Assembly: GCF_000517025.1 (NCBI RefSeq)
Contig: NZ_KI912094.1
Span: forward strand, 208,013 to 272,012
Direction of reading: 5' to 3'
Source of the DNA: Halonatronum saccharophilum DSM 13868
Lineage (GTDB): Bacteria; Bacillota; Halanaerobiia; Halobacteroidales; Halobacteroidaceae
Length of the DNA stretch: 64,000 nt
The notes under the pieces were generated by a model that saw nothing but the letters and a program-made list of their open reading frames with translations, was not told the DNA's origin and searched no databases. Below are positions 8,190 through 17,513 of the stretch, in pieces; within the stretch, counting starts at the first letter, position 1, and every line of letters starts with the position of its first letter. A program made the position numbers and the translations under genes.

Positions 8190-8647
8190 TTAGGACGATT
8201 TCACTTAACATATGTCATTTAAACTATCCAGTTGTGAGTATTAACATCATAACTTATATAATTATGCTTTCAAAGAATAGATTCCTTCAAAAACAATTAA
8301 ATTAATCTATTTACAACTTTTTTCGACAAAAAGCACAAACAAAAGAGACAGCCAACCTTTAGCTACCCTTTTAGCATCCTATTCTTCTAACCTCCAACTA
8401 TTAATTTCCTTTCTACTCTACAACTATCAACTATAACTTCTCAATTACCAATTTTCAACTATCTTTTATGATTCTTGATTATTCTTTAGGTATTAGTCTG
8501 ATTTCAGTCGGCTCTTATCAGATTTTAATCTGCATCAAGCCTTTGCGCTTAAGGTTTTAAAGAGGTTATAACTATTCCTACCATCCCTTTATTAGTTGGT
8601 TTATGTGATATTAGAGATAGACTTTGGCAATAGCTATGAAATTATGT
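8190..8647. other. Non-coding interval with repeats
   Basis: It holds a degenerate copy of the operator segment seen at 6157-6218 (around 8205-8255), a spacer of CAACTATCAAC-type short repeats (8420-8460), and the second copy of the 3689-3800 repeat (8439-8610). I see no gene. Confidence 0.55.
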
Positions 8648-9130
8648 CTAATATTCGTATGTAATAATATGCTCTACTCTATCTTCAAAATTATTAATTT
8701 TATCTTTAAAGAAAGTTGGAAATGCCTTATAATGTTCTAACTTGTCAATTGGAATCCAATGCATATACTCTTTAACACCAAAAGGCGAATAACTATTACT
8801 ATTAAGTTCCTGTGTTCCTCTAGATTTCATCAAAAAATACAACGCAATTTCATGACATTTATATCCATCTAAACTACCAGAACCTTTAAAAAAATTTTCA
8901 TGGATAAAAGCTAACCTTTCAATTTTATATGAAACTCCAGTTTCCTCTAACACTTCTCTTCTAACAGCATCTTCGGCCTTCTCACCTATATGCACAGCAC
9001 CACCTATAGAATAATAATAATCATCTATCTCATTTTTGGCAAATAATACACAATCATTCTCTATAATAATTGCAGCAGCTCTATATCTAAACCAGCCATT
9101 TTCTTTTGTAAATCCACAATCATTTTCCAT
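8648..9130 (-). CDS. Nudix hydrolase
   Basis: A 160-residue protein with a perfect Nudix box at about residues 44-66 (G-x5-E-x7-RE-x2-EE-x-G, 'GEKAEDAVRREVLEETGV'). The rest ('FRYRAAAIIIENDCVLFAKNE', 'YKCHEIALYFLMKS', 'HWIPIDKLEHYKAFPTFF') resembles small Nudix enzymes of the MutT/ADP-ribose type. The substrate is not predictable. It is the second Nudix gene within 6 kb. Confidence 0.88.
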   Translation of the reverse strand: MENDCGFTKENGWFRYRAAAIIIENDCVLFAKNEIDDYYYSIGGAVHIGEKAEDAVRREVLEETGVSYKIERLAFIHENFFKGSGSLDGYKCHEIALYFLMKSRGTQELNSNSYSPFGVKEYMHWIPIDKLEHYKAFPTFFKDKINNFEDRVEHIITYEY

Positions 9131-9437
9131 AACCTTTCCTCCTAATTATCTAATGTTTTATTTTATTGCAAAATCATTCTTTTAAAAACAAGTGTGTAAT
9201 GTTACATAAATTTTTTATTAACAAAGCCTTCAAGTAATATATATAAACAATTGGCTATTATTATTTTTTCTATATGAAATAGTATACTCCTCCAAAATAA
9301 TCTATAAGCTTGAAATCTATTAATTGCAAAAATTAAAATATTTTACTCTGTGACCCTAGGATGATTTTCATAAAGAAGTAGTCTTGGGATGAGACGTTGG
9401 ACTTAATTAGCCAGGCCAACTTTGCTTTAATAAAAAA
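9131..9437. other. Non-coding interval upstream of the Nudix gene
   Basis: Very A+T-rich except 9352-9420, which has a weak stem (CCTAGGA / TCTTGGG region) and one AGGCCAAC near-match to the abundant genome motif. No gene or convincing RNA seen. Confidence 0.4.
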
Positions 9438-9464
9438 AGAGTACAACGATAATCGTTGTACTCT
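9438..9464 (-). terminator. Terminator of the rimO-pgsA-pgpA operon
   Basis: Perfect 13-base arms (AGAGTACAACGAT / ATCGTTGTACTCT), with seven T on the minus strand directly after. It overlaps the pgpA stop codon. Confidence 0.9.
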
Positions 9465-9918
9465 AAACAAAGAAAATAACCATTCTAATTAAGATATTAG
9501 CGATTATTCCAGCTAATATATCATCTAACATTATCCCTACCCCACCATGAAACTCTTGAAGGTTTCTAATTGGAGGCGGCTTTAAGATATCAAAAATTCG
9601 AAATAGAACAAAGGCTGGGATAAGCATGTTGGCCCCTAACCCATACATCGCAACAAAAAAACCTGCAATCTCATCAATTACAATCTGTTGAGCATCCTTT
9701 ACCCCATAATAATCTTCTGCTTTTTGGGCCAAATAAATACCTGCAATGGTAATTATAAAAACCAAAGGAAAATCAATTGCTACCCCTATAGCTAAGAGAA
9801 TCCATACCAAAATCAATCCAACTAAAGTTCCTGCCGTCCCTGGAGCATAAGGACTTAAACCACTATTAAAGCCTGTTGCTAAAAATTTAATTATCCTCGC
9901 TTTTTTCATCTGTATCAT
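9463..9918 (-). CDS. pgpA: Phosphatidylglycerophosphatase A
   Basis: A 151-residue membrane protein that dephosphorylates phosphatidylglycerol phosphate to phosphatidylglycerol. Family motifs visible: 'SGLSPYAPGTAGTLVG' near the N-terminus, 'IVIDEIAGFFVA' mid-protein, and 'RIFDILKPPP' with 'GGVGIMLDDILAG' near the end. It overlaps the end of pgsA by about 30 bases, so the product of PgsA is handed to the next enzyme from one transcript. The start may be the first or second Met ('MIQMKKARII'). Confidence 0.93.
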   Translation of the reverse strand: MIQMKKARIIKFLATGFNSGLSPYAPGTAGTLVGLILVWILLAIGVAIDFPLVFIITIAGIYLAQKAEDYYGVKDAQQIVIDEIAGFFVAMYGLGANMLIPAFVLFRIFDILKPPPIRNLQEFHGGVGIMLDDILAGIIANILIRMVIFFV

Positions 9919-10447
9919 CCTTAATTATTTTTTTCGACTTCATCAGATAATCTAAACCAGATATAACCGTTAAGATAACAGCAATCCATAATAATACTTG
10001 AGCATAAGGAAGGTTAACCATTAAAGCAATAATTGCAAATATCTGTGCATTAGTCTTATACTTCCCCAAATTACTAGCAGCTATAACAACTCCTTCAGCA
10101 GCTGCTAATACTCTCAAACCAGTAACTGCAAACTCACGACCAATAATAATAATAGCTGGCCATGCACTTATATCACCTAGATCAACTAAAGCAATTAAAG
10201 CTGCCGAGATTAAAAGCTTATCTGCCAAAGGATCAATAAATTTTCCTAATCTAGTTACAAGACCCCGCTTTCTAGCAATATATCCATCTACTCCATCAGT
10301 AATTGCAGCTATAATAAATACTACAACTGCAACATATCTACCATAGACTTGATAAGCATCAGCAAAACGGATCAACAAAAAAGCCATAAAAACAGGTACT
10401 AAAGCAATTCTAAGTAAAGTCAGCTTATTAGGCAAATTTAATTTCAT
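9887..10447 (-). CDS. pgsA: CDP-diacylglycerol-glycerol-3-phosphate 3-phosphatidyltransferase
   Basis: A 186-residue polytopic membrane enzyme making phosphatidylglycerol phosphate. The CDP-alcohol phosphotransferase signature is complete: 'DGVDGYIARKRG' followed by 'GKFIDPLADK' (D-G-x2-A-R-x8-G-x3-D-x3-D). The ATG shares its A with the rimO stop codon (TAATG), which implies translational coupling. The C-terminus is charged ('KKIIKDDTDEKSEDN') and runs into the pgpA start. Confidence 0.95.
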   Translation of the reverse strand: MKLNLPNKLTLLRIALVPVFMAFLLIRFADAYQVYGRYVAVVVFIIAAITDGVDGYIARKRGLVTRLGKFIDPLADKLLISAALIALVDLGDISAWPAIIIIGREFAVTGLRVLAAAEGVVIAASNLGKYKTNAQIFAIIALMVNLPYAQVLLWIAVILTVISGLDYLMKSKKIIKDDTDEKSEDN

Positions 10448-11766
10448 TAAATCTCCACTCCCATTAAATCATATTCATAAGCTTCTATTACATTAACCCT
10501 AATCATATCTCCAACCTGGGCCTTACTATTCTTAATATAAATAACTCCATCAACCTCTGGCGCATCTCTTCTAGTTCTTCCTATAAGTAAGCCATCTCCT
10601 TGTACTTCCTCTACTAAAACTTCAACCTCTTTATCAACCCACCTTTGATTCACTTCAAAAGAGATATCCCTTTGTAAATCCATAACCCTTTGATGCCTTT
10701 CTTGTTTCGTCTCTTCTGATATTTGGTCAGAGAGAGTGGCTGCTCTTGTTCCTTCTTCTCTTGAATAAGTAAAAGCACCAAGGCGATCAAATTTAGCTTC
10801 TTTAATAAAGTCCAATAACGTTTTAAAGTGTTCTTGCTTTTCACCAGGAAAACCTACGATTAAAGATGTTCTTAATGTAATATCAGGTATTCTATCTCTT
10901 AACTTCTCTATTACCCCTAAAATATCCTCCTTGCTTCCACTACGATTCATCTCTCTTCTAATATCCCTATGAGCATGTTGGACAGGCAAATCAAGATAAT
11001 TACATATTCTATCCTCTTTAGCCATCAACTCAATCAAATCATCATTTAAATGACTAGGATAAGCATACAATAGCCTAAACCACTTAATTTCTTTCACCTC
11101 TAAAAGTCTCTTTAATAACTCTACTAACTTACCCTCTCCATAAAGGTCTATTCCATATTGAGTTATATCTTGAGCTATAATATTGACCTCTTTGATACCT
11201 TTCTTTGCCAACTCTTTGGCTTCTTCTATTATATTCTCTATCGTTCTACTCTTTAGCTTCCCTCTCAGTTGGGGAATAATACAATAAGAACAACAATTAT
11301 TACAACCTTCAGCAATCTTTAAATAAGCCGTATGCTTAGGGGTTAAATTGCTCTTTGGTAAGTACCTATCATAATCAAAGTCTGGGGAACTAACTCCAAA
11401 GTTATCATTACCTTCAAGAGTATCATTTATCACTTCTACAATTTTATCAAAGTTCCCTGTTCCTAAAATAGCATCAATCTCAGGCATATCCTTTTGTAAC
11501 TCTTCACTATACCTTTGAGATAAACAACCTGTAACAATCAAAACTTCACAATTTCCTTCTTCCTTATATCGGGCCAACTGCAAAATTGACTCTATTGATT
11601 CCTCTTTAGCATCAGATATGAACCCACAAGTATTAACTATCAAAACATCAGCTTCTTTATAATCTTCTACAACAATATGACCATTCTCCTGTATCAAACC
11701 AAGCATAATCTCAGAATCAACCTGATTCTTAGCACATCCTAAACTTAACAAACCTATCTTAGCCAT
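10447..11766 (-). CDS. rimO: Ribosomal protein uS12 methylthiotransferase
   Basis: A 439-residue radical-SAM enzyme that methylthiolates an aspartate of ribosomal protein S12. Seen in order: the N-terminal methylthiotransferase domain with 'LGCAKNQVDSE' (first cluster cysteine), 'NTCGFI' and 'VTGCLSQRY'; the radical-SAM motif CNNCCSYC near residue 155; and a C-terminal TRAM domain. It leads the rimO-pgsA-pgpA operon, a common arrangement in Firmicutes. Confidence 0.96.
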   Translation of the reverse strand: MAKIGLLSLGCAKNQVDSEIMLGLIQENGHIVVEDYKEADVLIVNTCGFISDAKEESIESILQLARYKEEGNCEVLIVTGCLSQRYSEELQKDMPEIDAILGTGNFDKIVEVINDTLEGNDNFGVSSPDFDYDRYLPKSNLTPKHTAYLKIAEGCNNCCSYCIIPQLRGKLKSRTIENIIEEAKELAKKGIKEVNIIAQDITQYGIDLYGEGKLVELLKRLLEVKEIKWFRLLYAYPSHLNDDLIELMAKEDRICNYLDLPVQHAHRDIRREMNRSGSKEDILGVIEKLRDRIPDITLRTSLIVGFPGEKQEHFKTLLDFIKEAKFDRLGAFTYSREEGTRAATLSDQISEETKQERHQRVMDLQRDISFEVNQRWVDKEVEVLVEEVQGDGLLIGRTRRDAPEVDGVIYIKNSKAQVGDMIRVNVIEAYEYDLMGVEI

Positions 11767-11844
11767 CTTTATAAATCCACTCCTTCTATATTTTAACCTA
11801 AATAATTATTTTATAGATTACTTTTTTGATCTAAAATAAATAAA

Positions 11845-11864
11845 AGAGCAATTTAAATTGCTCT
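11845..11864 (-). terminator. Terminator of the GH13 gene
   Basis: AGAGCAATTT / AAATTGCTCT palindrome followed on the minus strand by a T-rich tail, about 70 bases past the stop codon at 11937. Confidence 0.8.
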
Positions 11865-11936
11865 CCTACTCTAAATAATTATATACTATTTATCATTTTT
11901 ATTCAAAGAAATTACTCAATTTTAACAAAGTATTAT

Positions 11937-14246
11937 TTACCCCTTCAAAATCATAACAGCTAAAGGAGGTAGCTCAACCTTTAATTTGCCATCTATCAGA
12001 TCATAACTTGTAGAAGTTAATAAATCTCTAAGCTTCTCTTCTTTAATAAAGCTTTCCTCATTCAAATCGATCTCTACCTCTCCACCTTCATCTTTAGTAT
12101 TTAATAATACCATTAGATTATTGTCTTCATAAGATTTTAAATAAGCCCAAATACCCTGCTTATCATCTAAGACAATATCCCTTCTATCTCCTAAACTAAG
12201 CGCCTTATTCTCTCTTCTGATCTTACATAACTTTTGATAAAAAGAGAATAACTCTTTGTCTTGCCCTTCTCCCCAAGGCATAAAGTCACGGGAATTATCA
12301 AAGATAATACCTCCAGTATTGTCATCATAACAAGGGTTCTCTTGAGATAAACCAACCTCTGTTCCATAATAGATAAATTGTGTTCCCTTCAAACTAAACT
12401 GACAGGCAGCAGCCAACTTAAGTCGCCTCTTATCCTCTTTTGCCTCCCATAGAAATCTATCCATATCATGGTTATCCAAGAACCTTCCTAAGATAAATTC
12501 TGAATTATAATACTCATCTAAATACTCAATATCTTCTTTAAATTCTGAAACCGTCTTACTACCATAAATAAACAACTCTCTAAAAGACCAAACACTTGAA
12601 AAGTCAAAGCATCCATCAAGCTCACCTTCATACTCTTTAATAATACCTGGTCCTTCCCAAACTTCACCAAAGATATAAGCCTCAGGTTTAACCTCTTTGA
12701 CTGCAGCTCTTAATTCAACCCAAAAGTCATGAGAAGGTCCATTAGCATGATCCATCCTCAATCCATCAACATCATAATCCAACAACCAACCCAAAGCCTG
12801 CTCTTTTATAAAGTGAGCTCTAGCATCAGGGTGATCATTATTTACCTTAGGTAGCTCCTTAACACCACAGAAGGTTTGATAATCATTTGGCCAATTATCG
12901 AACTTATACCACTTATAATAAGGGCTATTCTTATCCTGTTGAGCTTCCACAAAGAATGGATGTTTATTAGAAGAATGATTTGGAACCATATCTAAAATAA
13001 CTTTTAAGCCTTTTTTATGAGCCTTATCTATAAACTCTCTTAAGAGCTCATTATCTCCAAAATGAGGATCAACAGTTAAAAAGTCAGTTATATGGTAGCC
13101 ATGATAAGCTTCTCCTTTATAAAATGGCGTTAACCAGATAGCAGTAACTCCTAAATCCTCTATATAATCTAACCTATCTATAACCCCTTGCAAGTCTCCA
13201 CCTTGGTAATCAGTTGCTTTAAAACCAAGATCATAATTATTAGTAGGATCTCCATCACAAAAACGATCTACTTGTATCTGATAAACTATTGCTTCTCTAG
13301 CCCAGTGAGGAGTATTATAAGCTTCTACAGAATAGGAGAAACTTTTAGCTCCTAACGGACTCTCTTTTCCACCATCTGCAAAATAAGATTTATCTTCTTT
13401 ACTATCATATCCTTCTACTATATACCTAACCCTTGTGCCTTCATCTACACCTGGAATCTTAGTCTCCCACCAGTCAATTAACTTCTCTCCTACTGGGGAA
13501 GCTTCAGTATAACTTCTCTTTAATTCTAAGACCTCTCCGTTATCAAGTTGGCCCTTCTTACCTTTTGGATCACTGCCATCGATTGTATAGTATAAATAAA
13601 CCTTATCGATTAATTTTCGTTCACTACTTACCCTAACTGAAACCTCTTCTCCCTTTTGGGGGATATTAGGTGAATAATTATTATTATGAAATACCTTTGT
13701 ATTAAAATGAGTCTTCAAAGTTGGATTATAAAAAGATCTCATTACCTGGTTATGGTATGGACTTAACCTTTTAGTCTCATCCCATAATGACACTGAAGCA
13801 AAAACCTTATCTAAAGCTTTAGACCTTAACTCTCTAGTAATACTTTCATCTATTTTAAATTTACTTGCCTCCCCCTTAGTAGGAACCTCCTTTAACTTTT
13901 CACCTGTCTCTGTATTATATACTACAGTCTCTACTCCATTAGTTAAAAGAACCAAAGGTATACTTGGTGTAGATAAGTGAGCATAAGAAAAAGCTTGACC
14001 TTTAATATATTCTGTTAAAGACTCAGCTCCACTTCTTACTATAGCAGCAATAACAGGTCTACCATAACTCTCAATAACCAAGTCTACTTCTGCATAGACC
14101 TTCCTTCTGCCTAAACTTACTAACTCCTTGGACCCAATATTTAAATCTTCCTCTAAATAACCTAAACTATGTAATTTGGGAAGCAAAAATTTATCTCTAA
14201 CTACCTTTCTATACTTTCTTTTCACCTTATAATCCATTAACATCAC
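11937..14246 (-). CDS. GH13 alpha-amylase-family enzyme with an N-terminal HsdR_N-like domain
   Basis: A 769-residue protein without signal peptide, hence cytoplasmic. Residues about 13-122 match the N-terminal domain of type I restriction HsdR subunits: 'RDKFLLPKLHSLGY', 'YAEVDLVIESYGRPVIAA', 'QAFSYAHL', 'VLLTNGVETVVYN'. The usual ExK pair is lost ('IAAIVRSG'), so nuclease activity is unlikely. Residues 195-310 look like a carbohydrate-binding beta-sandwich. The GH13 barrel follows, with 'DMVPNHS', 'GLRMDHA' (nucleophile D499), 'FGEVWE' (acid/base E528) and 'FLDNHD' (D594). Probable substrates are intracellular maltodextrins. It has an extended -10 promoter (TGTTATAAT) upstream and stands alone. 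Confidence 0.85.
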   Translation of the reverse strand: MMLMDYKVKRKYRKVVRDKFLLPKLHSLGYLEEDLNIGSKELVSLGRRKVYAEVDLVIESYGRPVIAAIVRSGAESLTEYIKGQAFSYAHLSTPSIPLVLLTNGVETVVYNTETGEKLKEVPTKGEASKFKIDESITRELRSKALDKVFASVSLWDETKRLSPYHNQVMRSFYNPTLKTHFNTKVFHNNNYSPNIPQKGEEVSVRVSSERKLIDKVYLYYTIDGSDPKGKKGQLDNGEVLELKRSYTEASPVGEKLIDWWETKIPGVDEGTRVRYIVEGYDSKEDKSYFADGGKESPLGAKSFSYSVEAYNTPHWAREAIVYQIQVDRFCDGDPTNNYDLGFKATDYQGGDLQGVIDRLDYIEDLGVTAIWLTPFYKGEAYHGYHITDFLTVDPHFGDNELLREFIDKAHKKGLKVILDMVPNHSSNKHPFFVEAQQDKNSPYYKWYKFDNWPNDYQTFCGVKELPKVNNDHPDARAHFIKEQALGWLLDYDVDGLRMDHANGPSHDFWVELRAAVKEVKPEAYIFGEVWEGPGIIKEYEGELDGCFDFSSVWSFRELFIYGSKTVSEFKEDIEYLDEYYNSEFILGRFLDNHDMDRFLWEAKEDKRRLKLAAACQFSLKGTQFIYYGTEVGLSQENPCYDDNTGGIIFDNSRDFMPWGEGQDKELFSFYQKLCKIRRENKALSLGDRRDIVLDDKQGIWAYLKSYEDNNLMVLLNTKDEGGEVEIDLNEESFIKEEKLRDLLTSTSYDLIDGKLKVELPPLAVMILKG

Positions 14247-14370
14247 TCCTTAATCTTTTTTTACATATCCTAGACCAATACACTATTACCATAATTATAA
14301 CATTTAGAGCTAACCTTATATTATTTAAATTAATTATATATTAAATAAATATATGCATAAGAAATCAAAA

Positions 14371-14415
14371 AACCCCGACCAATTATTAAGTAACTTCTAA
14401 TAATTGACCGGGGTT
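14371..14415 (-). terminator. Terminator of the gene at 14506
   Basis: Long stem AACCCCGACCAATTATTA / TAATAATTGACCGGGGTT with one bulge, followed on the minus strand by TTTTTTGATTTC. Confidence 0.9.
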
Positions 14416-14505
14416 CTTATCTATATAAGATAGCCCTCAAATTTTTAAATTTTATATCTTATTACTTGTTTATATTATATATCAATATTAATATAATGTC
14501 AAATT

Positions 14506-15138
14506 CTAATCGCTAACCCTTATATTCTTATTCTCATACCAACAGCTAGCCTTTGGTGAATTATTAAGTTGCTCTTTACCTAAACCATTGTAAGTCTTTA
14601 GTGATAAAATTTGAATCCCTATCCTAGGTGCACCTTCAACTTTTACCAAAGGAAAAGTTATATAGTCATTAGGCTGAAGGGTTTTTGGAATAATCGTCTT
14701 AACTTCCCAGCTATTATATAAACTATGATCTAAGTCTCTAATTTCTACTCTATACTCCAACTTCAAATGTGAAGCTAATCTCCTACCAGAGTTAAATATC
14801 CTTAAGGATATACAGGTATTATCAAATTCTAAAATTAATCTTTCCGGAATCTTATCTCTCCCGTTTATAACCTCCTGGTTCTCAAAAAATTTAATCTCTT
14901 TTTCCAAATCTTTTTGAGAATCGTGCAACTCTTCATCCTCTATATTGACAAACATAAATTTGATATCCTCTTCATACTCCTTCTCAAAGGAGTACCTCAT
15001 AAACTCTAAGGTCTTTTGACTAGCATATGCATAGCTCCAGGTTACATAAGCTAAAAGGAGTGAAGTGGATAGTTGTATCAGCTCATTATAATCTCTTAAG
15101 ATAGTAATGACATTTGTGATTTGTCCACCTAATTGCAA
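14506..15138 (-). CDS. Hypothetical membrane-anchored protein
   Basis: A 210-residue protein with one hydrophobic segment at about residues 20-42 ('LIQLSTSLLLAYVTWSYAYA'), then a charged, possibly coiled-coil stretch (residues 45-85) and a C-terminal beta-rich half ('LILEFDNTCISLRIFNSGRR', 'LKLEYRVEIRD', 'ITFPLVKVEGAPRIGI'). The pattern suggests a single-pass protein with a cytoplasmic sandwich domain. I do not recognise the family, and neighbours give no clue. Confidence 0.6.
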   Translation of the reverse strand: MQLGGQITNVITILRDYNELIQLSTSLLLAYVTWSYAYASQKTLEFMRYSFEKEYEEDIKFMFVNIEDEELHDSQKDLEKEIKFFENQEVINGRDKIPERLILEFDNTCISLRIFNSGRRLASHLKLEYRVEIRDLDHSLYNSWEVKTIIPKTLQPNDYITFPLVKVEGAPRIGIQILSLKTYNGLGKEQLNNSPKASCWYENKNIRVSD

Positions 15139-15424
15139 GAATATAATAAAGGTTAGAATAACTATAATAATAGATAAGGTAACTATCCTAATTTTTCACC
15201 CTCCTAACAATATTTTTTATAATAGGTTCTCTTTATTATTATTCTTTAATTCATTCATTTTTTATTCCTCTAAAAAATTTATTTTAACTTTACTTTATAA
15301 ATAATAATCACCTTAATCAATATTAATCTATAATATCTATTTTTTACTAACATTATTAATTAAACTTTTACAAATAATATAAATAAACCTTTCCAAGACC
15401 TAATATTGAAGGAGGATAGCAAAT

Positions 15425-15598
15425 ATGCTAGACTATACAAATTTAAAAGGATTAAAACAAATAGTAGGTGACCTAGAACGAATTCAAAGCAATAAAGTTC
15501 ACGATGTTAGGTATATCAAGGAAGATGAATTGGATGGTGTTATCAATCTTTTACAAGCAATAATTAATACCAAAGAATTCAATCAAAAAATAAGATAG
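15425..15598 (+). CDS. Small conserved-looking protein (57 residues), unknown
   Basis: An ATG at 15425 follows GAAGGAGGATAGCAA, an excellent ribosome binding site. The product begins MLDYTNLKGLKQIVGDLERI and ends 'TKEFNQKIR'. It is charged and helical, without membrane segment or cysteines. It is one of few plus-strand genes here. A short stem (AGCCT...AGGCT) follows the stop. The strong ribosome site and coding-like composition argue that it is real; function unknown. Confidence 0.6.
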   Translation: MLDYTNLKGLKQIVGDLERIQSNKVHDVRYIKEDELDGVINLLQAIINTKEFNQKIR

Positions 15599-15643
15599 CC
15601 TCCTGTTATCAGAAGGCTTGTCCAATCAAATTTAAATTAACTT

Positions 15644-16087
15644 TCAAAAACTAATTAATACTAAAACATTAAAAGCATATGCAAACTCTAATAAACCTAG
15701 ATAAAAGTTAATCTTTTGTTTTATTTTATAGGTCTTTTTATTACTATCAATGCTCTTCTCTAGATCATCAATTGAGTTTATAGATATCTTTTTACTTAAT
15801 TTAAATAGTCCAAAGATAAGAAGAGCATAACTTAAAAAGTTAGTAATAGTATAAGAGTCAAATACGATTGAATTGGCAATATAGTATAAGAACAAGAATA
15901 TATAAAATACGAAACTGCTTAGCTTCATTAAAATAAAGGGATCCTTACGTTGACTTATTGCTCTTAAATAAACTTTAACCTCTTCATATTCCATCGTGTA
16001 GTCCTCAAAGGTCTTACTATTATCTTTTAGCTTAATTATAACTGCTATTATGTAAATTACTGATAATAACCCTATATATTCCTTCAT
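15644..16087 (-). CDS. Hypothetical integral membrane protein
   Basis: A 147-residue protein with four predicted membrane helices (about residues 3-18, 53-70, 78-94 and 127-146), joined by a charged cytoplasmic loop ('KLKDNSKTFEDYTMEYEEVK') and a Lys-rich loop around 95-120. No recognisable motif. It lies between the LysM gene terminator and a small plus-strand gene, so it is probably transcribed alone. Confidence 0.55.
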   Translation of the reverse strand: MKEYIGLLSVIYIIAVIIKLKDNSKTFEDYTMEYEEVKVYLRAISQRKDPFILMKLSSFVFYIFLFLYYIANSIVFDSYTITNFLSYALLIFGLFKLSKKISINSIDDLEKSIDSNKKTYKIKQKINFYLGLLEFAYAFNVLVLISF

Positions 16088-16105
16088 CTCTTACCTCCCA
16101 ATCTT

Positions 16106-16133
16106 AAATCCGAGGGACTTAGCCCTCGGATTT
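16106..16133 (-). terminator. Terminator of the LysM gene
   Basis: AAATCCGAGGG / CCCTCGGATTT stem, 10 bases past the stop codon at 16143. The T-tail on the minus strand is weak. Confidence 0.75.
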
Positions 16134-16142
16134 CATAAAATT

Positions 16143-17285
16143 TTAATAATATAATGGATCATCAGTAGGATCATAACCTTCTTCACTAGGAGTTAGCCTT
16201 TCTTCTTGTTGGCTGTCTTTCTCAGGCTCTTCTTCTTTTAACCCTTGCAACTCCTTAATTAACTTTTGATACATATTCTTAATACGACCAATCTCTTCTC
16301 TTTGAGATCCTATCTTCTTCTCTTGCATCCTCAATTGCTCTGAATACTCACTTATTTCAAACTCTTCTATTAATCTTACAGGGTCAACTGTAAGGTTATT
16401 AACTTTAGAATCATTTGTTAATTGATAAGCTTTAAATACTAATTTTGTAATATCATCTCTACGTCTTGGATTCGCCTGATAAGCAATATCAGAGATATAA
16501 TAGAAATAAGATGGATAATTTATAGTTGAACTATTCACTCTAGGGATATACACCTTTTGATCAGGATAAATCAAATTTGGATTTCTAATATGTGTATTTA
16601 GATCTATCAATAACCTTAAAGGAACTTCATACTTTTGGGCCAAATAATAAAGACTGTCCCCTTCTCTAGCACTAGTCAAGAATATATTATCAAAGGAATC
16701 TACTCCCAATGTTAAATCTAAATACTTGCTGATATTTTCTGCTAAAATACCTTCTTCTAGTTCCCTTATTCCATTATCATCAACCATAATACCATTTTGA
16801 ATATCAGAAATCAACCCACTATCATACCTATATCTATTTCTAACATTGTCAATCTCTATATTTAGCGGTGGAAGATTGTTTAGAAGGTGATTATTAAGTC
16901 CAATCAAAGTATCTACCTTCCTTTGAGAATCCCTCCTATAATTTTGGGCCAAATTCTTAAACTCTTCCCTCTTTTCTCTCTGATCAAAGGGAAGTTCTCC
17001 TTCACCTATTATAAAAGCCTCTTCTAACTTCAAATCTCTCTCTATTTGAGCAGCCAAAATTACCGTCTTAAAGTAGATTGACTTAGATAAATAATCAGAA
17101 TGAGATAAGTCTCTCATTATCACCCTATCAAAGTGCCTCTCAGCCTCTACCCAATCTCCCCTCTCGAATGCATCAACCCCTAACTTATAATTCTCAAAGG
17201 GTAAATCATTTGCAAAACCTACTGAATTAACCCCTAATAAAAATACCAAAGTTAATATAAAAGAACTAACTATAACCCTTCTCAC
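16143..17285 (-). CDS. Exported LysM-domain protein with TPR-like N-terminal region
   Basis: A 380-residue protein with a signal peptide (cleavage after 'NSVGFA' around residue 25). Residues 30-75 ('YKLGVDAFERGDWVEAERHFDRVI') look like one tetratricopeptide unit. Residues 207-250 are a LysM domain ('AREGDSLYYLAQKYEVPLRL', 'PDQKVYIPRV'). Residues 310-350 are a coiled coil, followed by an acidic tail. LysM binds peptidoglycan, so a cell-envelope role is likely. It has its own terminator and is monocistronic. Confidence 0.75.
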   Translation of the reverse strand: MRRVIVSSFILTLVFLLGVNSVGFANDLPFENYKLGVDAFERGDWVEAERHFDRVIMRDLSHSDYLSKSIYFKTVILAAQIERDLKLEEAFIIGEGELPFDQREKREEFKNLAQNYRRDSQRKVDTLIGLNNHLLNNLPPLNIEIDNVRNRYRYDSGLISDIQNGIMVDDNGIRELEEGILAENISKYLDLTLGVDSFDNIFLTSAREGDSLYYLAQKYEVPLRLLIDLNTHIRNPNLIYPDQKVYIPRVNSSTINYPSYFYYISDIAYQANPRRRDDITKLVFKAYQLTNDSKVNNLTVDPVRLIEEFEISEYSEQLRMQEKKIGSQREEIGRIKNMYQKLIKELQGLKEEEPEKDSQQEERLTPSEEGYDPTDDPLYY

Positions 17286-17469
17286 TGAAAAACCTCCTCT
17301 ATCTTTGTATTGATTTTTTAAATTTTTTTAATTTTTTAATTTTAATAAGTACTATGGAGCATAAACCATAAATATTAAGGTTAAAACATAGATAAAATTA
17401 ACCTCTTAAAAATTTAGTACTCACTTTATTTACTTCTACATAATCAGTTAATTTCCTTTAAAAAAATAG

Positions 17470-17510
17470 CTGTGGTATCACTGATACTTATACAATCAGC
17501 AATACCACAG
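17470..17510 (-). terminator. Terminator of the gene at 17514
   Basis: CTGTGGTAT / ATACCACAG stem with an inner TGAT / ATCA pairing and a run of seven T on the minus strand, four bases past the stop codon. Confidence 0.85.
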
Positions 17511-17513
17511 TTT

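Noticed and set aside
9352-9420. Possible second copy of the 4770-4887 palindromic element
   Set aside because: Only short pieces (CCTAGG, GAAGAA, GAGACG) agree and the outer arms are absent.
10650-10844. 64-residue minus-strand open frame inside rimO
   Set aside because: Lies in another frame of a fully conserved gene; Lys/Leu-rich translation is typical of a shadow frame.
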